Part shown: positions 36,821 to 45,257 of the stretch, in pieces
Position numbering within the stretch: the stretch's first letter is position 1
Layout of the letters: every line of letters starts with the position of its first letter
Assembly: GCF_008367235.1 (NCBI RefSeq)
Contig: NZ_VTZS01000001.1
Location: forward strand, 124,001 to 188,000
DNA: 64,000 bases
Source of the DNA: Pareuzebyella sediminis
GTDB taxonomy: Bacteria; Bacteroidota; Bacteroidia; Flavobacteriales; Flavobacteriaceae
Reading direction: 5' to 3'
Notes under the pieces: generated by a model
Database searches by the model: none
Told to the model about the DNA's origin: nothing
What the model saw: the letters and a program-made list of their open reading frames with translations, nothing else
Made by a program: the position numbers and the translations under genes

Positions 36821-38179
36821 ATGGACAAGCAAGAGATCATAAAAAAACTTAAAGAGGGAAAGCATACCAAGGTCAAAGTTGGCGTTGTAGATATCGATGG
36901 CGTATTAAGGGGCAAATTCATGCACCGTAACAAGCTTATTTCGGCCTTGGAAAACGGATTCGGATTTTGTTCCGTGATATTTGGTTGGGACATGGGAGAC
37001 CAGGCCTACGACAACTCCAAAGAAGTGGGCTGGCACACAGGTTACGGGGATTTTGACGCTCGATTGGATTTAGATACATTTCGAACGATTCCATGGGAAG
37101 AAGGAATACCTTTTCTGCTTGCAGATTTCAATAGTGATTCTGCGGTAGATCTACCGCTTTGTCCAAGAAGCCTACTAACGAAGGTTATAAAGGAAGCGGA
37201 AAGCTTGGGATATGCTCCGATGTTTTCCCAAGAATTTGAATGGTTCAACTTCAGGGAGACCTTGCAATCATTGGAAGACAAAAATTTTCAAGGGTTGGAA
37301 GCCCTGACCCCGGGAATGTTCGGGTATTCCGTTTTGAGAATGTCCGAGAACAGTGAATTCTTTCACGATCTGTTTGATCAATTGGAAGCCTTCGGGGTTC
37401 CTTTGGAAGGGCTCCATACCGAGACGGGCCCTGGTGTCACCGAAGCGGCAATTATGTATAGTGATATATTGGAATCCGCCGATCGTGCCGCGTTGTTTAA
37501 GACGGCCGTAAAAGAGATAGGTTACAAACATGGTATAATTGCCAGTTTTATGGCCAAACAAACCAACCAGCTTCCAGGTAATGGAGGTCATATTCATCAA
37601 AGCCTTTGGGATCTGGAAAAGAAAAAGAACCTATTTTTTGACGACTCTTCAGAAGGAAACATGAGCGATATGATGCAGAGCTACACAGCCGGGCAACTGC
37701 ACTGTCTTCCCGAGATATTACCTATGTTCGCTCCAACCATTAACAGCTACAAGCGCTTGGTCGAGGGTGCATGGGCACCGACGACACTTACCTGGGGCCA
37801 TGACAACAGAACCTGCGCCCTTAGGGTATTGTCTGCATCTGAAAAATCAACACGAATAGAACACCGGGTGGTAGGGTCTGATGTGAACCCTTATTTGGCC
37901 ATGGCTGCCTGTTTGGCAAGTGGTCTATATGGCATAAAAAATAAATTAAAATTGGATGTTGCACCCACCAAGGGCAACGGATATGAAAATTTAAGCAATG
38001 GTGTACTTCCTGCCAATTTGTGGGAAGCGTCTCAAAAAATGAAAACCTCAGACCTGGCCAAAGAACTTTTTGGTGAAGTTTTCGTCGATCATTTTACACG
38101 AACGAGGGAATGGGAATGGCGACAGTTTTCGGCTGCAGTTACCGATTGGGAAATAAAAAGATATTTTGAAATTATCTAA
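36821..38179 (+). CDS. Glutamine-synthetase-like gamma-glutamyl amine ligase
   Basis: This 452-residue protein is of the GlnA superfamily, with the GS beta-grasp N-terminus, GNGGHIHQSLWD (ATP/glutamate site), PTINSYKRLVEGAW and NRTCALRV, and RIEHRVVGSDVNPYLA. It lacks the adenylylation-loop tyrosine region of assimilatory GS and has the look of PuuA, IpuC and GlnA4-type enzymes that glutamylate amines. It begins 11 bases after the permease. With an alcohol dehydrogenase next, its amine is probably ethanolamine or another amino alcohol, giving gamma-glutamyl-ethanolamide. Confidence 0.85.
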   Translation: MDKQEIIKKLKEGKHTKVKVGVVDIDGVLRGKFMHRNKLISALENGFGFCSVIFGWDMGDQAYDNSKEVGWHTGYGDFDARLDLDTFRTIPWEEGIPFLLADFNSDSAVDLPLCPRSLLTKVIKEAESLGYAPMFSQEFEWFNFRETLQSLEDKNFQGLEALTPGMFGYSVLRMSENSEFFHDLFDQLEAFGVPLEGLHTETGPGVTEAAIMYSDILESADRAALFKTAVKEIGYKHGIIASFMAKQTNQLPGNGGHIHQSLWDLEKKKNLFFDDSSEGNMSDMMQSYTAGQLHCLPEILPMFAPTINSYKRLVEGAWAPTTLTWGHDNRTCALRVLSASEKSTRIEHRVVGSDVNPYLAMAACLASGLYGIKNKLKLDVAPTKGNGYENLSNGVLPANLWEASQKMKTSDLAKELFGEVFVDHFTRTREWEWRQFSAAVTDWEIKRYFEII

Positions 38180-38187
38180 GACATATC

Positions 38188-39339
38188 ATGATAGACGTAC
38201 ATAAAATTTATGGATTTAACTTCCCGACCCCTATTCGGTTCGGGGCCGGTGCGATTAAGGAACTAAGTGATTATTTAAAGGCTAATAACCTTAAAAATCC
38301 GCTTTTGGTGACCGATGCCAATGTGGCGGAACTTGATTTTTTCATTGACATTAAAAAAGATCTGGAAGAAAACGGAATGAGCACCGAGGTGTTTAAGGAC
38401 ATGCATAAAAACCCGGTCAAATCAGATGTGCTTAATGGCGGTGATATGTATCACCGTACCAAAAGGGATTCCGTTATTGGAATCGGTGGAGGGGTGGCCA
38501 TGGACGTGGCCCGTGCTATTGTTCTTAGAGTGAACCATACTCGAGATCTTTTTGACTACGACGATCTCATAGGAGGCGATAAATATGTGACAGGTGAAGT
38601 TCCTTATTTTATTACAGTACCTACTACAGCAGGTACGGGCAGTGAGGTAGGTAGAAGTTCGATCATCTCCGAAGAATTGTCTAAAAGGAAAAGAATACTT
38701 TTTAGTCCCAAGCTCATGGCAAAGATTGTTTTTGCCGATCCTCAGTTAACCATGGAATTGCCTCCATTTATTACCGCTGCCACAGGTATGGATGCCCTGA
38801 CCCATAATTTAGAAGCCTATCTTGCCAAGGGTTTTCATCCGATGTGTGATGGTATTGCCCTTGAGGGAATGGGGCTTATTGCCCAATCTTTGGAAAAAGC
38901 GACCCATGACCCCGATTTAGAATCCCGGGCAAAAATGCTTTTGGCCTCTTTAATGGGAGCTGTGGCCTTTCAAAAAGGACTTGGGATAGTCCATAGTTTA
39001 GCACATCCATTATCCAGTTTGTTGGATACCCACCATGGATTGGCCAATGCCATAAATCTACCCCATGGTATGAAGTTCAACTATGAAGGTTTTGAAGATC
39101 GCTTCGATCGTATGGCTTTCGCCATGGGCTTGGGCAATGGGGCCGGAAATCAGTTAGTAGATTATCTTACGGACTTGAACCGTAATTTGGGACTGCCGAC
39201 TAAGCTATCCGAGATAGGGGTAAAAGAGAAGCACCTTGAGGAGCTCTCGGTATTGGCGGAGGCCGATTTTTGTCATCCCAATAACCCCAAACCTGTCAGC
39301 AAGGAAGATTTTAAAAAATTGTATACTGAAGCTTTGTAA
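38188..39339 (+). CDS. Iron-containing alcohol dehydrogenase (group III)
   Basis: This 383-residue Fe-ADH has IGIGGGVAMDVARA (NAD-binding), VPTTAGTGSEV, then the metal-ligand region TGMDALTHNLEAY and the histidines in GIVHSLAHPL and THHGLANA. It would oxidise a primary alcohol to the aldehyde. In this operon the likely substrate is the hydroxyl of the gamma-glutamylated amino alcohol. The presence of an alcohol dehydrogenase rather than a PuuB-like amine oxidase argues against putrescine as the operon's substrate. Confidence 0.9.
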   Translation: MIDVHKIYGFNFPTPIRFGAGAIKELSDYLKANNLKNPLLVTDANVAELDFFIDIKKDLEENGMSTEVFKDMHKNPVKSDVLNGGDMYHRTKRDSVIGIGGGVAMDVARAIVLRVNHTRDLFDYDDLIGGDKYVTGEVPYFITVPTTAGTGSEVGRSSIISEELSKRKRILFSPKLMAKIVFADPQLTMELPPFITAATGMDALTHNLEAYLAKGFHPMCDGIALEGMGLIAQSLEKATHDPDLESRAKMLLASLMGAVAFQKGLGIVHSLAHPLSSLLDTHHGLANAINLPHGMKFNYEGFEDRFDRMAFAMGLGNGAGNQLVDYLTDLNRNLGLPTKLSEIGVKEKHLEELSVLAEADFCHPNNPKPVSKEDFKKLYTEAL

Positions 39340-39346
39340 TCAAACG

Positions 39347-40087
39347 ATGATGAAAAAAATAGGTATTTCTCCCTGTTTTATGTACCCCGATAAGGGGAGG
39401 AGTGTTTTTGGCCATAAATCATTGAGTTACTTGGAAAACGATATGGCCAACTATGTCACCCGGAAAGGAATATTACCAGTATTGATTCCCGATGTGGCAG
39501 ATGAGTACCTGAACGACATTCTTTCGGAGATGGATGGTTTTGTCATGCAGGGAGGTTCTGATTTGGCTCCTGAAACTTACGGCGAAAAACCCATCGGAAA
39601 ATGGAAGGGAGATGCTCCTAGAGATAGATTTGAGCTAAAGATCCTAGATTATGCCGTTAAAAATTCAAAGCCGGTCTTGGGCATATGTAGGGGCTTTCAG
39701 TTAATGAACGCCTATTTTGGGGGAACACTTTATCAAGATACTATTACCCAAAAACCTGAGGTAGATAACCACCGTTGCGCTGAGCGATACGATACGTTGA
39801 AACATCCTGTGGAATTTACGAAGGGAACCTTTTTTGAAACCCTTTATAGGGAGGAGAAGAAGCTATTTGTAAATACGGTACACCATCAGGCCATTAAAGA
39901 TTTAGGAAATGATTTAGAGGTTTATGCCCTATCACATGATGGGCTGATTGAAGCTTTTGGGTATACTAAAGAACCGCCAGGCAAGATTATGGGGGTGCAA
40001 TGGCATCCGGAGTTTTCGCATACCATAAAGGATGAAATAATCGATTCCGATATCTTGTATGAAGCCTTTCTTCAACATATTAAATAA
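39347..40087 (+). CDS. PuuD-like gamma-glutamyl amide hydrolase
   Basis: This class I glutamine-amidotransferase-like hydrolase has 246 residues from the ATG at 39347. A longer frame from 39236 would overlap the dehydrogenase by about 100 bases and adds unlikely sequence. The catalytic cysteine is C114 in GICRGFQLMN, and the histidine and glutamate are H220 and E222 in QWHPEF. PuuD cleaves gamma-glutamyl-GABA; here the substrate would be the gamma-glutamyl amino acid made by the two dehydrogenases, releasing glutamate and, if ethanolamine is the input, glycine. Confidence 0.88.
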   Translation: MMKKIGISPCFMYPDKGRSVFGHKSLSYLENDMANYVTRKGILPVLIPDVADEYLNDILSEMDGFVMQGGSDLAPETYGEKPIGKWKGDAPRDRFELKILDYAVKNSKPVLGICRGFQLMNAYFGGTLYQDTITQKPEVDNHRCAERYDTLKHPVEFTKGTFFETLYREEKKLFVNTVHHQAIKDLGNDLEVYALSHDGLIEAFGYTKEPPGKIMGVQWHPEFSHTIKDEIIDSDILYEAFLQHIK

Positions 40088-40098
40088 TCCCTAAGAAA

Positions 40099-41472
40099 AT
40101 GAAGAAAATGATAATAAAGAATCCGGCAACGGAAGAAATTTTAGCAGAATTGGTCATGGATACGCAGGAAGAAGTATCTGCTAAATTAAACATGTTGAGA
40201 AACGGACAGAAAGAATGGTCGAAACGCACCCTCAAAGAGCGTTTGTCCAGCATTGTTCGGTTCGGAGAACTTATCCGGCAAAACAGCGACGAATTAGCTG
40301 CTATTTTAACAAGCGAGACTGGAAAACCCATACAGCAATCGCTCAATGAAATCAAAGGAGCCCAAAATAGGGTCGACCACTTGGTGCAGTACGCAGAACG
40401 TTGGCTTGCAGAAGAGGTGTTGGTCGACTCTGGTATGACCTATGAGAAAATAGTGTATGAACCCCTCGGTGTTATTGCTAACATATCTGCATGGAATTTT
40501 CCATACAATGTAGGTTATAACGTGTTTTTGTATGCTTTGGTTGCTGGGAACGCCGTATTATATAAGCCCTCGGAATATGCCGCCCTCACTGGAAAGCAGT
40601 TCGAAAAATACCTACACAAGGCCGGGGTTCCTGCCGATGTTTTTCAATGTGTCATTGGAGATGGGCAGGTGGGACAAATGGTATTGGAGGAAGATCTTGA
40701 TGGTTATTTCTTTACGGGCTCTTATGCTACGGGCCAACGCATTGCAAAAGCCGTATCCCATAAATTGGTTCCCTTGCAATTGGAAATGGGCGGTAAAGAC
40801 CCATTATATGTTACCGACGATGTGCCCGATGTCAAACAGGCCGCAATCAATGCAGCAGAGGGTGCCTTCTATAATAATGGCCAAAGCTGTTGTGCTGTAG
40901 AGCGTATCTATGTTTCCGATAGTATTTACGACACTTTTGTAGCTGCTTTTGTGGAGGAAGTGGCTTCCTATAAAATGGGCGACCCTACCCACACTGAGAC
41001 TTTTGTGGGGCCCTTGACCCGTGGACAACAAATATCGGTTTTGAACGAACAACTGACCGATGCGATACAAAAAGGCGCTACGGTAAAAATTGGGGGAAGT
41101 GTACCGGAACGAAAGGGATATTATTACCAACCCACCGTGCTGATCGATTGTAATCATAGCATGAAGGTGATGCGTGACGAATCTTTCGGGCCCATCATAG
41201 GAATTCAAAAAGTGACCTCCGATGAAGAAGCTGTGGCCCTTATGCAAGATACCGAATATGGACTTACGGCCGCCGTTTTTTCATCCAATGAGAAACGGGC
41301 CATAGACATACTGAGAGAGATGAATACTGGAACCGTGTATTGGAACTGCTGTGATAGGGTAAGCCCTAATTTACCATGGTCGGGACGAAAAAATTCAGGG
41401 TTGGGGTCCACCTTGTCTTCTCAAGGAATTCGGGCTTTTGTACAGCCCAAGGCATATCACCTGAGAGCTTAA
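40099..41472 (+). CDS. Aldehyde dehydrogenase (succinate-semialdehyde type)
   Basis: This 457-residue ALDH-superfamily protein has NISAWNFPYNVG (cofactor loop), FTGSYATGQ, LEMGGKDP containing the general-base glutamate, and NGQSCCA with catalytic C264. It is close in layout to SSADH/Sad enzymes. It would oxidise the gamma-glutamylated aldehyde to the acid before hydrolysis. It is the last gene of the operon, 11 bases after the hydrolase. The next gene is convergent. Confidence 0.9.
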   Translation: MKKMIIKNPATEEILAELVMDTQEEVSAKLNMLRNGQKEWSKRTLKERLSSIVRFGELIRQNSDELAAILTSETGKPIQQSLNEIKGAQNRVDHLVQYAERWLAEEVLVDSGMTYEKIVYEPLGVIANISAWNFPYNVGYNVFLYALVAGNAVLYKPSEYAALTGKQFEKYLHKAGVPADVFQCVIGDGQVGQMVLEEDLDGYFFTGSYATGQRIAKAVSHKLVPLQLEMGGKDPLYVTDDVPDVKQAAINAAEGAFYNNGQSCCAVERIYVSDSIYDTFVAAFVEEVASYKMGDPTHTETFVGPLTRGQQISVLNEQLTDAIQKGATVKIGGSVPERKGYYYQPTVLIDCNHSMKVMRDESFGPIIGIQKVTSDEEAVALMQDTEYGLTAAVFSSNEKRAIDILREMNTGTVYWNCCDRVSPNLPWSGRKNSGLGSTLSSQGIRAFVQPKAYHLRA

Positions 41473-41512
41473 AGATTATCATGGATTTAAAAAAGGCCTT
41501 ATGCAGCTCAAC

Positions 41513-41845
41513 TCATTTTTGTAGTTGGGCATTCTTTTTTTTCAAATCTTCTAATTTGCGTTCAAGATTTTCGATGATATCATCGGCTTTATAGCTCATA
41601 TGGGAAATAGCTTCGTCCAATTTTCGATCGAAGTCGTCCTTTTTTTCTTTTGTCGATTTAGTGAGCTCATCTTTGGCATGTGAGATACGCTCAGCAAGAT
41701 CGTGGCCCGTATCATCGACCATTTTTTTTATTTTATGCCTCGTATCAGCACCCTTGTGAGGGGCATAAAGAAGCCCTATACCGGCTCCTATAGTGGCTCC
41801 TGTTAAAAGGGCCAACAATATACTTCCACTATTGTCTTTCATCAT
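41513..41845 (-). CDS. YtxH-domain membrane protein
   Basis: This 110-residue protein has one glycine-rich N-terminal membrane helix (LLALLTGATIGAGIGLLYAP) followed by KGADTR and a long charged amphipathic coiled coil, the pattern of YtxH-like general stress proteins. It is inferred to be anchored in the inner membrane with its helix in the cytoplasm. It is probably stress-induced like its relatives. Confidence 0.88.
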   Translation of the reverse strand: MMKDNSGSILLALLTGATIGAGIGLLYAPHKGADTRHKIKKMVDDTGHDLAERISHAKDELTKSTKEKKDDFDRKLDEAISHMSYKADDIIENLERKLEDLKKKNAQLQK

Positions 41846-42728
41846 ATTAGATTTTAAGTTATAGTATCTTATACGTTTCTCGGCAAAGGTAAATTAATGG
41901 TAGTCCCTGTAAAATGATTTTTATCATATCGCCGGCAGATAGCACCATGTGATTTTCAGAGGCGACCTTTGCGCGCTACAACCAAATCGAAAAGTTGATC
42001 CAGTTCCTTTCCAATATGAAATTACATGACGTATGGATTGGTCAGGTCCGATTACTTTCCGATAGTATCATTTGAATTACATCGATATCCGAGAAATCAT
42101 CCTGGTCATTTTAAAAATATCAATTCAAAATCGAAGTTTAAAGGTCGTCCTGATAATTATGAACTTTGTGCCTCATAAAGGAAAAATTATCGGAAAAGCT
42201 CTGTCCTATGACCTGTTGTTCCATTGGTTGGCCCTGCTTTCATTATATTCAAATGTCTGAAGCAAACCTGAAAAAGCTTATGGGTTGGGCTAAAATTATA
42301 CTGAATAGGTTAGCTATTTTGGAAGGTTAATATGGTCGTGTTTGACCCTAAAGATTGGTTCCATATGGTCATGCGATACTCGCCGACCTAGGCCTATTTG
42401 CTTTTTTTTGCTAAGGTATTTCAGAATCCGATCAGCCCGATCGCAACATTTTTTCCATTCCGCTTTGAGTGGCATAACTCCTAAAAAAATCACAATGAGG
42501 GTCTAAAGTTTGACCGTCTTTTTTTGTTTAATTATTTTTATTAATTATTGAACATTATTAAGATTTTAGCAATAGGTTGTGTTGAGTGAGTCTGTTAAAA
42601 TGCCTGGAGCAAATTAATGACCTAGTGCTAAAGTTTTAAGAGCTTACACACGGCTTATTTTAGTTCTAATGAATTTCTGCCAGCAAGAAAAAGGGTGAAA
42701 TAATGGATACTGAGGAGCGACTTATTAA
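41846..42728. other. 0.9-kb gap with decayed-looking sequence
   Basis: There is no full gene here. Short open frames exist on both strands: 42072-42260 plus, not recognised, and 42314-42475 minus, listed separately. An ATG frame from 42703 (MDTEERLIKKIEVLLRQ) stops after 20 codons just as the DUF2452-like frame begins. The impression is of a degraded region. Confidence 0.4.
42314..42475 (-). CDS. Possible small basic protein, 53 aa, unknown
   Basis: An ATG frame of 53 codons encodes a basic, helix-prone peptide (PLKAEWKKCCDRADRILK at its start) and has an AGGAG three to seven bases upstream, though spaced closer than ideal. I do not recognise a family. It may be a real small protein or a gene fragment in the decayed patch. 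Confidence 0.25.
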   Translation of the reverse strand: MPLKAEWKKCCDRADRILKYLSKKKQIGLGRRVSHDHMEPIFRVKHDHINLPK

Positions 42729-43003
42729 GAAAATAGAAGTATTATTAAGGCAAACCACAAACTAAAGGCCACATATCAGGAACTGAAAGAAGCCTATGAA
42801 AAAATGCTTGACGAGTTTGAATACAGTCAACTCATTTTTAACGCGAATTTTTCTTTTGAACCAATTGTTGGCCAAGCCTACTACCAATACAAAAGAGAAA
42901 AGGGGAGTCGTTTTTATCGATCATAGCACTCAACCAATGCGATTTCGAACCGATACGAAGCTATTACCTTAGCGTCGATCAAATTTGGAAAAAAAATAGA
43001 TAA
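42729..43003 (+). pseudogene. DUF2452-like gene relic with frameshift and lost 5' end
   Basis: From 42729 the frame reads KANHKLKATYQELKEAYEK, then FSFEPIVGQAYYQYKREKG, as in the C-terminal half of DUF2452 proteins. At the T-run near 42911-42915 one base appears missing: the frame as given stops at a TAG, whereas adding one T continues as FLSIIALNQC to SVDQIWKKNR and a TAA at 43001-43003. No start codon or N-terminal half is in frame upstream. It is either a real pseudogene or, for the frameshift only, a homopolymer sequencing error. Confidence 0.65.
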
Positions 43004-43005
43004 CA

Positions 43006-43293
43006 TTGACACAAGATAGCTTATTCACAGAAAGAGAACTCGACCGTATTATAGAAATGGCTTGGGAAGACCGTACACCTTTTGAGGCCATACAATTTCA
43101 GTTTGGCTTGACGGAAAAGGACGTCATAAAACTCATGCGCCGACATCTAAAAAGAACAAGCTTCAACCTTTGGCGAAAAAGGGTTAATAGTGGGGTGAGC
43201 CAAAAACATTTAAAAAAGCGAAATCCTGAAATTTCACGATTCAAATGCTCACGACAAAAAGCCATCTCTGGAAATAAAATAAGCAAACGCTAA
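43006..43293 (+). CDS. TIGR03643 / DUF2805 family protein
   Basis: This 95-residue protein has the family core FTERELDRIIEMAWEDRTPF followed by FGLTEKDVIKLMRR and SFNLWRKRV, then a basic tail. The only sensible start is a TTG at 43006, two bases after the end of the DUF2452 relic, since the first internal Met is inside the core. The function is unknown. The core looks like a helix-turn-helix, so nucleic-acid binding is possible. Confidence 0.8.
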   Translation: MTQDSLFTERELDRIIEMAWEDRTPFEAIQFQFGLTEKDVIKLMRRHLKRTSFNLWRKRVNSGVSQKHLKKRNPEISRFKCSRQKAISGNKISKR

Positions 43294-43472
43294 GGTTATA
43301 TATGGGCTTGGACAGACATCCCATAATCTGTAAGACCAGTTTGAGTCTAAGACCAACATAGGCAAAATGCCTTAGAAAGGTTAGGGCGCGGGTATCTTCG
43401 GAGCAAATTGTGCGAATTAAAATAATCTAAAAATATTGATAGGAGCGAGAATAGGTTACCTGATTCTAAGAA

Positions 43473-43604
43473 ATGAAAAAGCAACATTTACCCACTAAAG
43501 TATGTTTAGTTTGTAAACGGCCTTATTCTTGGCGAAAGAAATGGGAAAAGAATTGGGAAACCGTAAAATATTGTAGTGAACGTTGCAGAAGAAACAAAGT
43601 ATGA
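43473..43604 (+). CDS. DUF2256 family zinc-ribbon-like small protein
   Basis: This 43-codon frame encodes a basic protein with [20 protein letters not shown] followed by YCSERCRR, the typical DUF2256 arrangement of CxxC and CxxxC. It probably binds zinc. DUF2256 genes are often near photolyase/cryptochrome genes in marine bacteria, but none is present here. It is short but the match is distinctive. Confidence 0.82.
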   Translation: MKKQHLPTKVCLVCKRPYSWRKKWEKNWETVKYCSERCRRNKV

Positions 43605-43842
43605 ATGTGACATTTGCGGCGAAAGAGCGGTTTTGGGAGCGATGGAAACCTTTGCGGCCAGCAATTTTTATTGACCTATAAGAGGATTGAATTTTATGCT
43701 AAAACCACCACTGTCTGAAAAAATAGCTATAATAGGACAATGGATCAAACTACACCAGAGGATATCCAATTGCAAGGATGCACATAGCTTCTCATTTGGC
43801 CAACTACTTTAAATTTTTAAGCAACCATTAACAAAGAATATA

Positions 43843-43883
43843 TCCCCTACTAAAACTTCCACCACGGAGGTTTAAGTAGGGGA
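43843..43883. terminator. Bidirectional hairpin between convergent genes
   Basis: An 18-bp stem with two mismatches (43843-43860 with 43866-43883, ends TCCCCTACT / AGTAGGGGA) around ACCAC lies between the DUF2256 gene and the minus-strand gene ending at 43903. There is no long T-run, so it may work with Rho or as an RNA-stabilising stem. The position between convergent units fits a shared terminator. Confidence 0.65.
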
Positions 43884-43902
43884 CTTACCGTAATTGTTAG
43901 TT

Positions 43903-44673
43903 TTATTGCGGAGGTGCCTGAACAGCGGAAATGACCCGATAAAGATGTGAATTTCTTGTAGCATTATAATTGCCTTGTAAAGGGTCCCAAAACCCATTGG
44001 GTATACTTAGGTCTTCACTGAATGCTGGTGAAAGTGCAGCCTGTAAACTGGGGAAAATATCGTAGGAATAGCTGTTATAGCTAAAATCTTCGGATTGAGG
44101 TAGAATAATAGTCCCATTGCCCCACCCGGTCATTGTCGTTTTCCCTTCGACCCAAGCCCTTTCGACTAAAGGCATCCATTTTTCGGCCTCGAAGCTCAAA
44201 TGTTTCGATAGGTCATTTACACTGTGATAAATAAATCGCACATATTGATAATCTTCGCCGTCGGTATTCGGCTTACGAATATGGTTTGTCGAATTATCAA
44301 TAAATATTCGATCAACAGTGGTACTCATGCCCCAGGTATTCATTTTGTCCATGGAGACATTTGGAAATAAATCTGTTATACCGGCCCATTCGACACCTTT
44401 ATCTATGTTGTTAAAAGCATTGACAATAAGAATGTTAGGTTCGGTATCCAGATTCATTCCATCGATACGCTGAAAAATACCCCAAAATGTAAGATTGCCT
44501 TTTTTGACTTCGTTTTCCGCAAATACTTTCCAATAGGTGGTTTCTCGTTTGATGTATTCTTCCATATCCGCCGGGGCCACCCTTCGGTACTCATGGGTGA
44601 TGATATTTTGAGCTTTGATAAAATGTAGACCCAAAAATAAAATGGCCATTACTGTAATACTTACTGTTCTCAT
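43903..44673 (-). CDS. Secreted protein of unknown function, 256 aa
   Basis: An N-terminal signal peptide (MAILFLGLHFIKAQ, cleaved near residue 22) is followed by RRVAPADMEEYIKRETTYWK, a segment that looks like the start of a dimeric alpha/beta-barrel-type domain. Similar hypothetical proteins are common in Flavobacteria. No catalytic motif is recognised. It is likely periplasmic or outer-membrane associated. It stands alone, with a 0.6-kb gap upstream. Confidence 0.7.
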   Translation of the reverse strand: MRTVSITVMAILFLGLHFIKAQNIITHEYRRVAPADMEEYIKRETTYWKVFAENEVKKGNLTFWGIFQRIDGMNLDTEPNILIVNAFNNIDKGVEWAGITDLFPNVSMDKMNTWGMSTTVDRIFIDNSTNHIRKPNTDGEDYQYVRFIYHSVNDLSKHLSFEAEKWMPLVERAWVEGKTTMTGWGNGTIILPQSEDFSYNSYSYDIFPSLQAALSPAFSEDLSIPNGFWDPLQGNYNATRNSHLYRVISAVQAPPQ

Positions 44674-45257
44674 GATTGTGGATTTAAATTATACGCTTGG
44701 TTGTTACTCTAAAGTCCAAAAAAGGGGGAGGTGATAAACTTCAATCTTTTGTCGATGAATTTCAGTATTAATTCAAGGGAATGGCGGCAAAGTCAAAAAG
44801 TGTAGAATAAAGAAATACTAAATGAAAGGGTTTGGCAAGAAAACATGGACTAATCGATTGATTTTCTGTCCGAAATGTCTGTAAAATTGTCCGAAGAATA
44901 TCAGGTTACAACTTTAATAAGGCATTCAATGGAGACCAACTATTTGAAAATATTGTCAATTATAAGACGCAATACGGTAGTGCTTTTGGATTCTCTAAAC
45001 GTGCCATTAAGAAGACCTAATGGCTCTAACCCGCATCTTTCCCACATATCCTAAAAATTCCATCAAAGTGTTACAGGGCGCTGCTATAGTTAAGATATTT
45101 AGTTTTTCGCTGAACATACTTGGATTAAATTGTATCTTCATAGGGTTAAGCTCCCCTAAGTTATTTCACATTATCTCAAAATTGCATGTGATTCTTCTTT
45201 CGTTAGAAATCAAGTAAGAAAAAGTACTTTTTTGAGGTGCCATCAAAAATACATTGC
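44674..45257. other. 0.6-kb gap between divergent genes
   Basis: No gene is supported. A 65-codon frame at 45020-45217 has a hydrophobic C-terminal half but no recognisable features. The gap must hold promoters for the secreted protein on the minus strand and the one on the plus strand; no clear TAnnTTTG box was found. Confidence 0.4.

Noticed and set aside
39236-39346. Long N-terminal extension of the PuuD-like hydrolase
   Set aside because: It overlaps the end of the alcohol dehydrogenase gene in another frame and encodes an Arg-rich sequence unlike the family; ATG ATG at 39347-39352 is in place for a normal start.
35499-41472. Classical Puu putrescine pathway
   Set aside because: There is no PuuB-type FAD oxidase or PuuE transaminase, and an alcohol dehydrogenase sits in their place, so an amino alcohol fits better than putrescine.
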